A stretch of 56,525 nucleotides of DNA from Clostridia bacterium (lineage in GTDB: Bacteria > Bacillota > Clostridia > Oscillospirales > CAG-272), in assembly GCA_017411605.1 (NCBI GenBank), contig JAFQPR010000099.1, positions 1-56,525 on the forward strand. Reading direction: 5' to 3'. A model generated the notes under the pieces. The model worked only from the letters and a program-made list of their open reading frames with translations, did no database searches and had not been told where the DNA came from. The translations under genes and the position numbers were made by a program. Positions 8,797-17,753 of this stretch are shown here, one piece after another; position 1 is the stretch's first letter, and every line of letters begins with the position of its first letter.

Positions 8797-11700
8797 ATGA
8801 ACAGAAAAAGAAAACTGTCGGTATTTGTCGCTTCTCTTGTGTTGGCAGTAATGCTTCTTACAGCAATATTCCCAACCATTCTTTCGGCAGATACCATCAC
8901 CTATCACGGAGATGCACCGTACATCAATCTTAACAACAGCGGTGATCTGTATCTTGATAAGACTAAGTTCTTTGACAGCTCCGTGATCTACAAGCTTCCC
9001 GACTCTATCAAGGAAACGGATGAGCTTTCACTCATCATTGAGATGCCGGGATACACGCTCCTCGACTATTACAACGAGTCGAAGAGCGATAAGAGCTTTA
9101 CAAGCTTTGTAAACTCTGACGAGGCTTCGGCTATTGCCGAGGAAATAAGCAAAAGCATTGACGAGGGCATTGAGCTTCTTGACCGTGCGGGTATCTCATA
9201 CGATGAAGGCGTACACTACTCCACCCTTCTTCGCGGATTCGAAATAACCGTTCAGGCCTCCGAGTACACCAATGTATGCAAGGCTCTCGGCAATAATAAC
9301 AAAGTATATATAGGCGACTCTTACGAGCGCGCCGAGGCAGAGGTCGTTGAAAACAACGTCAAGGTATTCGAAACGGGTATCTTCAATACCGAGGGCTTCG
9401 GATACGACGGCTCGGGTATAGTTGTTGCCGTTCTTGATACAGGTCTTGACTATTATCACTCTGCTTTCTCCGTAAATAACTTCACCTCGAAGGAACTCGG
9501 ACTTACTCTTGAAGAAGTAAGAGAAATAATGGCAAAGGAGAATATGTCATCCGAGCGACTTCAGCCGGGACTTACTGCAGAGGACGTTTATATCAACGAA
9601 AAAGTTCCCTTCGGCTTCGACTACGCCGACGGTGACTCCGAGGTATTCCCGATAAGACAGGATCACGGTACTCACGTTGCAGGTATTATCGCGGGTAACA
9701 ACGGAAAGAGCGGCGATGAAAAGTTCACCGGCGTTGCTCCCAACGCGCAGCTTGCAATAATGAAGATCTTCTCCGATCTTGACGACTCCGCAAGAGCATC
9801 CTGGATTATCGCTGCTCTCGAGGACTGCGTTCATCTCGGCGTTGACGTTATCAATATGTCTATCGGTACTTCCTGCGGATTCAGTACACCTTCCGAAAAA
9901 GAGCTTGAATCCAGAGTTTACGAGAAGATAGACGAGATGGGTATGAGCCTTATCGTTGCGGCTTCCAACAGCTTCAACTCGGCGTATAACTCCGAGAAAA
10001 ACGGTAACCTCCCTCTTACCTCTAACCCCGACAGCGCTACGATGGGCTCTCCCGCAACGTACGAGGGCGCTCTCGCGGTAGGCTCTATCAGCGGTGTGCG
10101 TACTTATTACCTTATGTACGGTAAAACCGTTATCTACTTCACCGAATCCAGCAACAGAGTTTCCGAGGAAAAGGAATTCGTCAAGGAGCTTCTCGGCGAT
10201 AACAAGGATTCCGTTGAAATGGAATACATCAAGATCCCCGGCGTCGGACGCTCGGCAGACTATACGGGAATTGACGTTACCGGCAAAATAGCTCTTGTTG
10301 CCCGCGGATCGACAACGTTCGAGGATAAGGCAAAGGTTGCTGCCGAAAAAGGCGCTGCGGCTATTATCGTTTACAACAACGTATCGGGTGATATCAAGAT
10401 GAATGTCGGCGACGTAAAGATTCCGGTATGCTCTATTTCCCAGGATGACGGCGAGCTTCTTGCCGCTGCGGGAAACGGTAAAATCAAAATAGCTAAGGAT
10501 CAGGCGGCAGGTCCCTTCATGTCCGACTTCTCCTCATGGGGTCCCGGTCCCGATCTTGAGATAAAGCCCGAGATCACCGCCCACGGAGGTTCTATCTATT
10601 CATCGGTTCCCGGCGAGGGATACGATACGATTTCAGGTACCTCGATGGCTACCCCAAACATCTCAGGTCTTGCGGCACTGATCCGCCAGTACGTTATCAA
10701 GAACTTCCCCGAGGATATGATAAAAGATGCCGACGGTGAAATAAGCCTCAAGAAAGTAACCGAAATCGTCAACAGACTTATGATGTCCACAGCGGATATC
10801 GTTCTCAACAAAAACGGTCTGCCCTATTCCGTAAGAAAACAGGGCGCAGGTCTTGCTAATCTTTTAAACTGTTCTACAACCCGTACATATATACTCACAT
10901 ACGATAAAGACGGCAACGTCATGGATAAGACCAAGATCGAGCTTGGCGACGATCCCACGAAGAGCGGTATTTATACACTTAAGTTCAAGCTGGATAACTT
11001 CGGCGACAGCGCGGTAAGCTATGATCTCTCCGCCATAGTTATGACCGAGGGTGTCAGCGAAACCAAGACCGGTCACGGTGAAACGACCGTTACCGAGGAA
11101 GCATATATACTCGATGGCGCGAAGGTTGAGGTCATAAAGGGTGCGTCCTCGGGTACTACGATCAACGTTCCCGCAAAGAGCGCTATCGATGTCGAGGTAA
11201 AGATCACTCTTACGGACGATAACAAGAAATATCTTGACGAGTCCTTCGAGAACGGTATGTACGTAGAAGGCTTCATAAAGCTCGATTCAAAGAGCGGTAC
11301 TACAATTGATCTCTCCGTTCCCTACCTCGCGTTCTACGGTGACTGGACTGTTGCTCCTCTCTTCGACCTCACGTACTTTGATACCAACAAGGATGAGCTT
11401 GATAACTCTCTCGACCACGAGGACAAGACACTCGCGGATGCTTACGCGACCCGTCCTATAGGCGGTATCTACAGCGACTATGTTTCCTATCTCGGCACTT
11501 ACTACTACGAGCAGGATCCCACAAAGACTCAGATCCCCGCAACCGCGGATCACATTTCCCTCTCCAATCAGGAGGACAGCATCAATTCCTTCCGTTACAT
11601 CTGGGGCGGTCTTCTCAGAAACGCAAAGACTCTTGACGTCATTATTACTGATGACGCAACGGGAGAAGTTGTTTACAGTGTCTATGAAGAAAACATCCGT

Positions 11701-14700
11701 AAGTCCTACGGTGACGGCGGTCCTATCTATCCCGCAAACATTGAGGTTGAATTCAGCGCGATAGAGCATAATCTTAAGAATAACACGAAATACACGGTTA
11801 CCGTAAACGGCAGACTCGATTACGGTGACGGCGGTGTTGATACAAACCTTAATAACTCCTTCTCGTTCCCGCTCTATACCGACTTCCAGGCTCCTGCGAT
11901 TACAGACGTCGAATTCTATACCGAATACGACAGCTCCGAGAAGGAAAACAGACTTTTCGCTAAGGTTGCGGTCTACGATAACCACTACGCGATGTCTACC
12001 CTCTTCGGTTACACCGCTTGGGTGGATTCGGATAATAACGGGCAATATGAGGGCGTTGAAATCATCAGCTTTGACAAGTATCTCACTCCCGTATATTCCG
12101 AATACAACTCCACAACGTACGTAACGTATGAGCTTACAGACTATATCGACGAGATAAAAGCTAATTCCGCTTCTCCCAACACCATCGTTGTAACCTGCTT
12201 CGACTACGCTCTGAACCAGGCAATCTACGAGATCGGTCTTCCCGCAGAATATACAGACCTCTACTTCGAGGAAGAAGAGATCGTTCTCAGCCCCTATGAA
12301 ACGTACAAGCTCACTCCCCTCGTATATCCCGGTGAGGAATGGACCGAGCTTCTCGAGTATACCTCGTCCAATCCTTCTGTCGTTTCCTTCGCAAGAACAA
12401 ATTCGACAGATTTTGATAAAAAGGATCAGCAGGTCAGCAACGAGCTTATTGCCTTGAAGCCGGGTATTGCATCCGTAAAGGTTCAGGGTAAAAACGCTGA
12501 CGGTGATCTGGTATCGAAGACTATCAAAGTAACAGTTGTCGGTGAAAACGACGACAGATACCAGTATATAAGTCCCGACGCTAACGTCGTTAAGGAGTTC
12601 AAGCTTACGGGCTTTGACGTTGGAAAGGCGTTTTACTTCCTCTCCTCCGATCAAAGAGATATAGGTCAGACCGGTGACTCTATTAAATTCGCCGGAAACA
12701 GCTACTCTGTAAAGATGTACCCCTCCGAGGTAATCACTCTTGACTACTATATGAGCTCTTACGTCAAGGGTACGTCAGTCGTATTCGAGTCAAGCGATGA
12801 ATCGATCGTCGAGGTTGGTAAAACTACAGGTAGAATTACCGCGATATCCGAAGGCTACGCATCTGTAACCGCAACGGTACTGTATAACGGTGAGCGCACG
12901 TACTTCTCCGAAACGATTAACATTGAGGTCAAGGATCCTTACGTAACGAGCGGTCCCACCCTTTCAAACTATTACGGTATCGGTATGAACGGCAAAGTTG
13001 ATATGACTAAAGACCTCGCGAACGTTGCTATCACCGAGATCGGTCAGTTTGCATTCTCTAACTTCGACTATACTCCCAAAACAGAAAACGATATTATAAA
13101 CGACGAAAACCCCGAATCAACTAAGATCTGGTACATCGGTAACAACGATATTACCTACGTTAAGATTCCCGAGGGCGTTGAGGTTATCGGTTCTTACGCG
13201 TTTGCGGGACTTACGGCACTTGAAACCGTCGAGCTTCCTTCAACCCTGAAGAAGATCGAGGTCGGCGCATTCTATAACTGCACGAAGCTCAAGACCGTAA
13301 AGGGCATCGAAAACGTTCAGTTCTTCAACCAGTACGCTTTTGCAAATACCGCACTATCCTATTCGGCATCGAATCCCTTGAAGCTTACGAATGCAGTCGC
13401 TATTGGTAACTATGCATTCTCTTCGGGACTTCTTACCACGTCTACGTATTACGCATACGAGGATTCGAACGACGGATATTATAACGATATTGATAAAAAC
13501 AGCCTTCCTAAAAATCTTAAGGCTGTGCTTCTCTCCGAATATACTCAGTCGATAGGCGCTTATGCATTCGCAGGAAATGACAATCTTAAGACCGTCACGA
13601 TAGGCGCGGATAAGCTCAAGGTAGGTGAGTTCGCATTCAAGGATTGCAAGTCGCTAGAGTCGATAAGCATCAACGCTGCGGTTATTCCTTCGGGTGCTTT
13701 CTACAACTGTGCAAAGCTTAAGAATATCACTATCGGTAAGGACGTTGCGGTTATCGGTGATAACGCATTTACAAATACCGCCGCTAAGAAGATCAACGTT
13801 GCAAGCGACAACAAGGTGTTCACCGCGAAGGATATCGGTGAATACAATTATCTCATCTCAAAAGACGGTAAGACTCTACTGCTCGCCGCACCCACGCTGC
13901 CTTCGCTTACACTTAACAACAGCTCGATCATTGCTATCGGAAAGGGCGCGTTCTCGGGTAACAGAAAGCTTACGACGGTAAGTATAAATACCGTAACGGC
14001 TATCGATGATTACGCATTCTCCGAGTGCTCAGCTCTTAAAGAAATCAGCTTTGCTCCCCTGAAATCCATTGGAAACGGAGCATTTGAAGCAACGGCAATA
14101 ACCACTCTTCCCAATTTTGACAGCGCTCTTAAAACTATTGGTAACTACGCATTCTACGGCACAAGACTCACAAAGGTGGTAATACCCGACGGTGTTTCTG
14201 TCGGCGCATATGCGTTTGCGGAATGCGGTTATAAGACAGGTAACTCGAACAGTGATAACGTCAACGGCGTAGATACATTCAAAGGAACTATTTCCGAAAT
14301 AGTAATCAAAAACGGCGTAACGCTCGGTACGGGTGTATTTGCATATAACACCGGTATTACATACGATAAGCTCACTTATGATGTCGAGTTTGTTGACGAT
14401 AAGTACATCAGCTGGTACGTTCTTAAATCTCCACTTACCTCTCTTAAGATAGGCAATAACGTTAAAATAGGTAATTCCGCATTCTACGGCGCATCAGACC
14501 TTAAAAAGGTCGAATGGACAGGCGATGGCTCCGGTGTTTCTATCGGTGACAGAGCATTCTTCAACGCAAAGAGCCTTTCGGACATCAATCTCTCGAAGGT
14601 AATCTCGATTGGAAATGAAGCATTCTACGGTATTTCCCTTAATAAGTACTATACCAACAGACTCCTCGAAACCGGTCCGGTTCAATCAATCGTTTACGAG

Positions 14701-16383
14701 GACGAGGTTAATTACATTCCCGAGCTTATTTACAATATAGCTCCTCTTGCTAACGTCGATCTTTCCTCTCTCACACACCTTGGAGATCAGGTATTCGCTC
14801 ACAATAAGAGCCTTACGTCGGTTAAGCTCGGCGAGAGTGTGAAGAAGCTTGGCTACGGAGTATTCTACGAGTGCACTAGCCTTGAGGATATCGATCTTTC
14901 GCACGTTGAGGTTATCGGCAGCCACGCATTCGTTTCTACCGCTATTAAGACTGCAGACCTCTCAAGCGTGAAGGTCAGCGAAAAGGAAGCTGACGGCGGC
15001 TATAGGCTTGCAATCGGAGAGTTTGCTTTCCTTACGAACAACAATCTTGCCAAGGTAATATTCAATACGAAGCTTGGTAAAGACGAGTACGTTTCTATCG
15101 GTGAGGGCGCATTCTCCTACTGCGAGAAGCTCACTGAGCTCAGCGGTATTTACAACGTAAGCTATATCGGTGATTATGCGTTCGCTTATACCGCGATAAC
15201 CGCGGCGGGACTCTCTAATGCGGAAAGCATCGGCTCTGCTGCATTTATGAAGGAGAATCCTACCGAATTCAAGGTTTCGCTCGGCTCAAAGCTTGTTTAT
15301 ATGGGTGACAATCCCTTTGCTTTCTGCATAGTCAAACCCTTCGAAACGACCGTTACAGAAAGCTTTAACGGTAAAGATTATACAAGCGTAGTAAGCACCT
15401 TTGATATAAGCAAAAGCATCAAGGTCATCGACGGTTCTCTTTACAGAGTCGTTCCTTACGGATATGAGCTTATTACGTACTGCGGCGATGGCGGTATCGT
15501 TAACGTTGCCGGCGACACTGTAAGAGTCAGCGCGTTTGCGTTCGCGGGCTCTGACGTTACCACTGTTATTCTTCCCTATACCGTAAACTCGATCGGTCAT
15601 AAGGCGTTCTTTGGATGCGACAAGCTTTCTCTTGTCAGCTTCTCGAGCTACTATGCTCCGATACTTGAAGAGGAATATGACGACATCTACTTCTTAAGCT
15701 ACGAGAACATCCCCGCTACCGGCGGATACGATATCACAGGTGACGGAAAAGATGACGTAGACGGTCTTGGTATCGTTGATTACTTCATGTGGAATGCCGC
15801 ATCTCTTCCCTCTAACGTATATTACGGAGCTAACTTCGTTGACTATATCGGTCACGTCGGCTCTAAGATAATGATGGTAAGACCCTCTAACGGTCAGCAT
15901 TACGATTCGTTCGTATACGGTCAGTACTTCGATACCTTCATTGACGGCGCTACGGCTGCAGACGATATCACTCTCTCGGCGATAGATGCTATCAATAAGA
16001 TTCCCGAAAAGATCACTCTTGAGGATGAAGAGCTCATCATGGCTGCAAAGGCGGCTTACGATAAGATAGCTACCGATGATCAGAAGGCTCTCGTTGCAGA
16101 TCTTTACCAGAAGCTTTCCGGCGCTATCAACAAGCTTAATGACCTCAAATATCTTGCAGAGCAGGATAAGAATGAATCCGAAGAGCCTGCAGATACAAAC
16201 GAAGGTCCTAACGCTGTTACGGTTATCATAATCGTTATCGGCTCTATCTTCAGCGCTTGCGCTCTCGGCGTAGCTATATACACTCTCGTTCGTTATATCA
16301 AGGCTAAAAAGTCCGATGAAAATAACGGCGTTAACACAACAAATACAGAATCCGAGAACAAAAAATCGGAGGATGACGAATAA
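8797..16383 (+). CDS. Giant cell-surface subtilisin-like protease with LRR_5 repeats
   Basis: 2528 residues. ATG at 8797 starts a clear signal peptide (MNRKRKLS, hydrophobic core, ILSA) and has AAAGG upstream; an in-frame ATG at 8740 lacks a ribosome site and would bury the signal. Subtilase family S8 catalytic triad: Asp214 in LDTGLD, His290 in HGTHVAG, Ser616 in GTSMATP. A PA-type insert lies at about 480-565, as in C5a-peptidase-like proteases. Fn3-like sequence follows, then two group 2 Ig-like domains at about 1160-1250 and 1290-1380. About 1400-2285 are BspA-type leucine-rich repeats (LRR_5, many IG-YAF units). A small helical module is near 2385-2450. A C-terminal membrane helix (about 2470-2495), basic RYIKAKK and an acidic cytoplasmic tail replace a sortase signal. 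Likely role: degrading external proteins, with the repeats binding host or food surfaces. It is first in an operon with an oligopeptide importer. Confidence 0.93.
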   Translation: MNRKRKLSVFVASLVLAVMLLTAIFPTILSADTITYHGDAPYINLNNSGDLYLDKTKFFDSSVIYKLPDSIKETDELSLIIEMPGYTLLDYYNESKSDKSFTSFVNSDEASAIAEEISKSIDEGIELLDRAGISYDEGVHYSTLLRGFEITVQASEYTNVCKALGNNNKVYIGDSYERAEAEVVENNVKVFETGIFNTEGFGYDGSGIVVAVLDTGLDYYHSAFSVNNFTSKELGLTLEEVREIMAKENMSSERLQPGLTAEDVYINEKVPFGFDYADGDSEVFPIRQDHGTHVAGIIAGNNGKSGDEKFTGVAPNAQLAIMKIFSDLDDSARASWIIAALEDCVHLGVDVINMSIGTSCGFSTPSEKELESRVYEKIDEMGMSLIVAASNSFNSAYNSEKNGNLPLTSNPDSATMGSPATYEGALAVGSISGVRTYYLMYGKTVIYFTESSNRVSEEKEFVKELLGDNKDSVEMEYIKIPGVGRSADYTGIDVTGKIALVARGSTTFEDKAKVAAEKGAAAIIVYNNVSGDIKMNVGDVKIPVCSISQDDGELLAAAGNGKIKIAKDQAAGPFMSDFSSWGPGPDLEIKPEITAHGGSIYSSVPGEGYDTISGTSMATPNISGLAALIRQYVIKNFPEDMIKDADGEISLKKVTEIVNRLMMSTADIVLNKNGLPYSVRKQGAGLANLLNCSTTRTYILTYDKDGNVMDKTKIELGDDPTKSGIYTLKFKLDNFGDSAVSYDLSAIVMTEGVSETKTGHGETTVTEEAYILDGAKVEVIKGASSGTTINVPAKSAIDVEVKITLTDDNKKYLDESFENGMYVEGFIKLDSKSGTTIDLSVPYLAFYGDWTVAPLFDLTYFDTNKDELDNSLDHEDKTLADAYATRPIGGIYSDYVSYLGTYYYEQDPTKTQIPATADHISLSNQEDSINSFRYIWGGLLRNAKTLDVIITDDATGEVVYSVYEENIRKSYGDGGPIYPANIEVEFSAIEHNLKNNTKYTVTVNGRLDYGDGGVDTNLNNSFSFPLYTDFQAPAITDVEFYTEYDSSEKENRLFAKVAVYDNHYAMSTLFGYTAWVDSDNNGQYEGVEIISFDKYLTPVYSEYNSTTYVTYELTDYIDEIKANSASPNTIVVTCFDYALNQAIYEIGLPAEYTDLYFEEEEIVLSPYETYKLTPLVYPGEEWTELLEYTSSNPSVVSFARTNSTDFDKKDQQVSNELIALKPGIASVKVQGKNADGDLVSKTIKVTVVGENDDRYQYISPDANVVKEFKLTGFDVGKAFYFLSSDQRDIGQTGDSIKFAGNSYSVKMYPSEVITLDYYMSSYVKGTSVVFESSDESIVEVGKTTGRITAISEGYASVTATVLYNGERTYFSETINIEVKDPYVTSGPTLSNYYGIGMNGKVDMTKDLANVAITEIGQFAFSNFDYTPKTENDIINDENPESTKIWYIGNNDITYVKIPEGVEVIGSYAFAGLTALETVELPSTLKKIEVGAFYNCTKLKTVKGIENVQFFNQYAFANTALSYSASNPLKLTNAVAIGNYAFSSGLLTTSTYYAYEDSNDGYYNDIDKNSLPKNLKAVLLSEYTQSIGAYAFAGNDNLKTVTIGADKLKVGEFAFKDCKSLESISINAAVIPSGAFYNCAKLKNITIGKDVAVIGDNAFTNTAAKKINVASDNKVFTAKDIGEYNYLISKDGKTLLLAAPTLPSLTLNNSSIIAIGKGAFSGNRKLTTVSINTVTAIDDYAFSECSALKEISFAPLKSIGNGAFEATAITTLPNFDSALKTIGNYAFYGTRLTKVVIPDGVSVGAYAFAECGYKTGNSNSDNVNGVDTFKGTISEIVIKNGVTLGTGVFAYNTGITYDKLTYDVEFVDDKYISWYVLKSPLTSLKIGNNVKIGNSAFYGASDLKKVEWTGDGSGVSIGDRAFFNAKSLSDINLSKVISIGNEAFYGISLNKYYTNRLLETGPVQSIVYEDEVNYIPELIYNIAPLANVDLSSLTHLGDQVFAHNKSLTSVKLGESVKKLGYGVFYECTSLEDIDLSHVEVIGSHAFVSTAIKTADLSSVKVSEKEADGGYRLAIGEFAFLTNNNLAKVIFNTKLGKDEYVSIGEGAFSYCEKLTELSGIYNVSYIGDYAFAYTAITAAGLSNAESIGSAAFMKENPTEFKVSLGSKLVYMGDNPFAFCIVKPFETTVTESFNGKDYTSVVSTFDISKSIKVIDGSLYRVVPYGYELITYCGDGGIVNVAGDTVRVSAFAFAGSDVTTVILPYTVNSIGHKAFFGCDKLSLVSFSSYYAPILEEEYDDIYFLSYENIPATGGYDITGDGKDDVDGLGIVDYFMWNAASLPSNVYYGANFVDYIGHVGSKIMMVRPSNGQHYDSFVYGQYFDTFIDGATAADDITLSAIDAINKIPEKITLEDEELIMAAKAAYDKIATDDQKALVADLYQKLSGAINKLNDLKYLAEQDKNESEEPADTNEGPNAVTVIIIVIGSIFSACALGVAIYTLVRYIKAKKSDENNGVNTTNTESENKKSEDDE

Positions 16384-17714
16384 TGAAAAAATTTATAACT
16401 CTTCTCATCGCGGCGACACTCATCATCGCCGCCGCGATGATGCTAAATTCCTGCTCGCAGTGGGATATTCCTTACGAGAAGCTTGATAAGGACGGAAATA
16501 CCGTCAGCGTTGAGTTTAATCCCGGACAGGGCTCTTTCGCGGGCACGGTCGTTACAATAGTTGACGTCTTCAGCTACGATGACGTAAACGGATTTGGCGT
16601 TAAGCTCCTCTCTCCCGATGACAAGGCTCGCGGAGAGGGTAACGCATATACTCCATCCTGCAAGGATCACACCTTTGGCGGATGGTACGTTGCAAAGACC
16701 GACGGTAACGGTAACGTTACTCCCGATCTGACGAAGCCCTGGGATTTCAAGAAGGATATTCTTGATTCGGATTATCTGGCAGGCGGCAAAGGTACATCAT
16801 CCGAAGAGCCCGTGCTTACACTCTGCGCATATTGGATCCCCTATACAAGCTATAACATCTATATTCCCGACGGTAACGGCGGTTTTAAGAGTCTTGCAAC
16901 CGTTAAGACTAACGTTCTTAAGCTCCCCGTATGGACCGACAAGGGAAATCTCGATCTGAAGAGCATTCCCGAATGGGAGGGTATGACCTTTACAGGCGCA
17001 TATCTCGACGAAGCTCTTACAAATAAGATCACCGCAGAAACGTACGAAATCGAGGTTCCTAAGGGAGAAACCGATCCTAAGGTTGATATCTATACCACCT
17101 GGGAGGAAGGTACTTGGTTCAGGATCACTACGGCAAATCAGTTAAACAGAAATGCGATCTCTGACGGTTGCTATCTCATAATGAACGATCTTGATTTTAC
17201 ACAAGATACCTGGCCCACCGCGCTTTCCGATAACACGTTTAAAGGTAAGCTCGTAACGGAAAACGGTAAATCGGTTAAGATATCAAACGTTTCACTCTTT
17301 GCTTCCACCGGCGCCACAAAGAGCGGTCTTTTCGGCGGAATAGATGAAGGAGCTGAAATAAAAAATATCAGCTTTGAAAATATCAAGTGCGAGATTGAAG
17401 GAACTACAAAAGAGGCTAAGTTTGCTCTCTTTGCTCCCTCTGTTGACGAGAATGCCGTTATTGAAAACGTATCGCTTTCAGGCAGCCTCACGCTCGTAAA
17501 CGATTATGCTACAACGCTTTACCCCTACATTGAAAACACAGACGGACAAGCGAAGACCGATATTATCGATATTGGCATAATCAGTGCTTCAGGTAAGGTC
17601 AACGGTATCACCTGCGGTAAAATAACGGTTGGATTTAAGGCTCCCGACGAGATTCCCGGCGCTACCGTTACGGTAAATGACGACGGTACCGTTAAGGTAA
17701 CACCACAGCCTTAA
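16383..17714 (+). CDS. Lipoprotein with Listeria-Bacteroides-type repeat
   Basis: 443 residues. Its ATG overlaps the stop codon of the protease gene by one base (TAATG), so translation is coupled. Signal peptide with lipobox LNSC (Cys24). Residues about 40-150 look like an InlB B-repeat/Listeria-Bacteroides domain (FGGWYV .. WDFKKDI .. LCAYW), and a second similar unit follows (FTGAYLDE .. IYTTWEEG). Residues about 240-390 have a GLUG-like beta-helix flavour (NTFKGKL, KSGLFGGI, IKNISFENI). No catalytic motif is seen. Because it sits between the protease and OppA it may help to hold the protease or present substrates at the surface; this is inference from position only. Confidence 0.85.
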   Translation: MKKFITLLIAATLIIAAAMMLNSCSQWDIPYEKLDKDGNTVSVEFNPGQGSFAGTVVTIVDVFSYDDVNGFGVKLLSPDDKARGEGNAYTPSCKDHTFGGWYVAKTDGNGNVTPDLTKPWDFKKDILDSDYLAGGKGTSSEEPVLTLCAYWIPYTSYNIYIPDGNGGFKSLATVKTNVLKLPVWTDKGNLDLKSIPEWEGMTFTGAYLDEALTNKITAETYEIEVPKGETDPKVDIYTTWEEGTWFRITTANQLNRNAISDGCYLIMNDLDFTQDTWPTALSDNTFKGKLVTENGKSVKISNVSLFASTGATKSGLFGGIDEGAEIKNISFENIKCEIEGTTKEAKFALFAPSVDENAVIENVSLSGSLTLVNDYATTLYPYIENTDGQAKTDIIDIGIISASGKVNGITCGKITVGFKAPDEIPGATVTVNDDGTVKVTPQP

Positions 17715-17753
17715 TGCCCTTGTTACGATTATTAAATTTGGAGGAAAATATAA

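Noticed and set aside
11287-12654. A 455-codon open frame on the minus strand
   Set aside because: It is antisense to the surface protease, which has full domain support. It lacks a ribosome site and recognisable domains, and its composition mirrors the coding strand.
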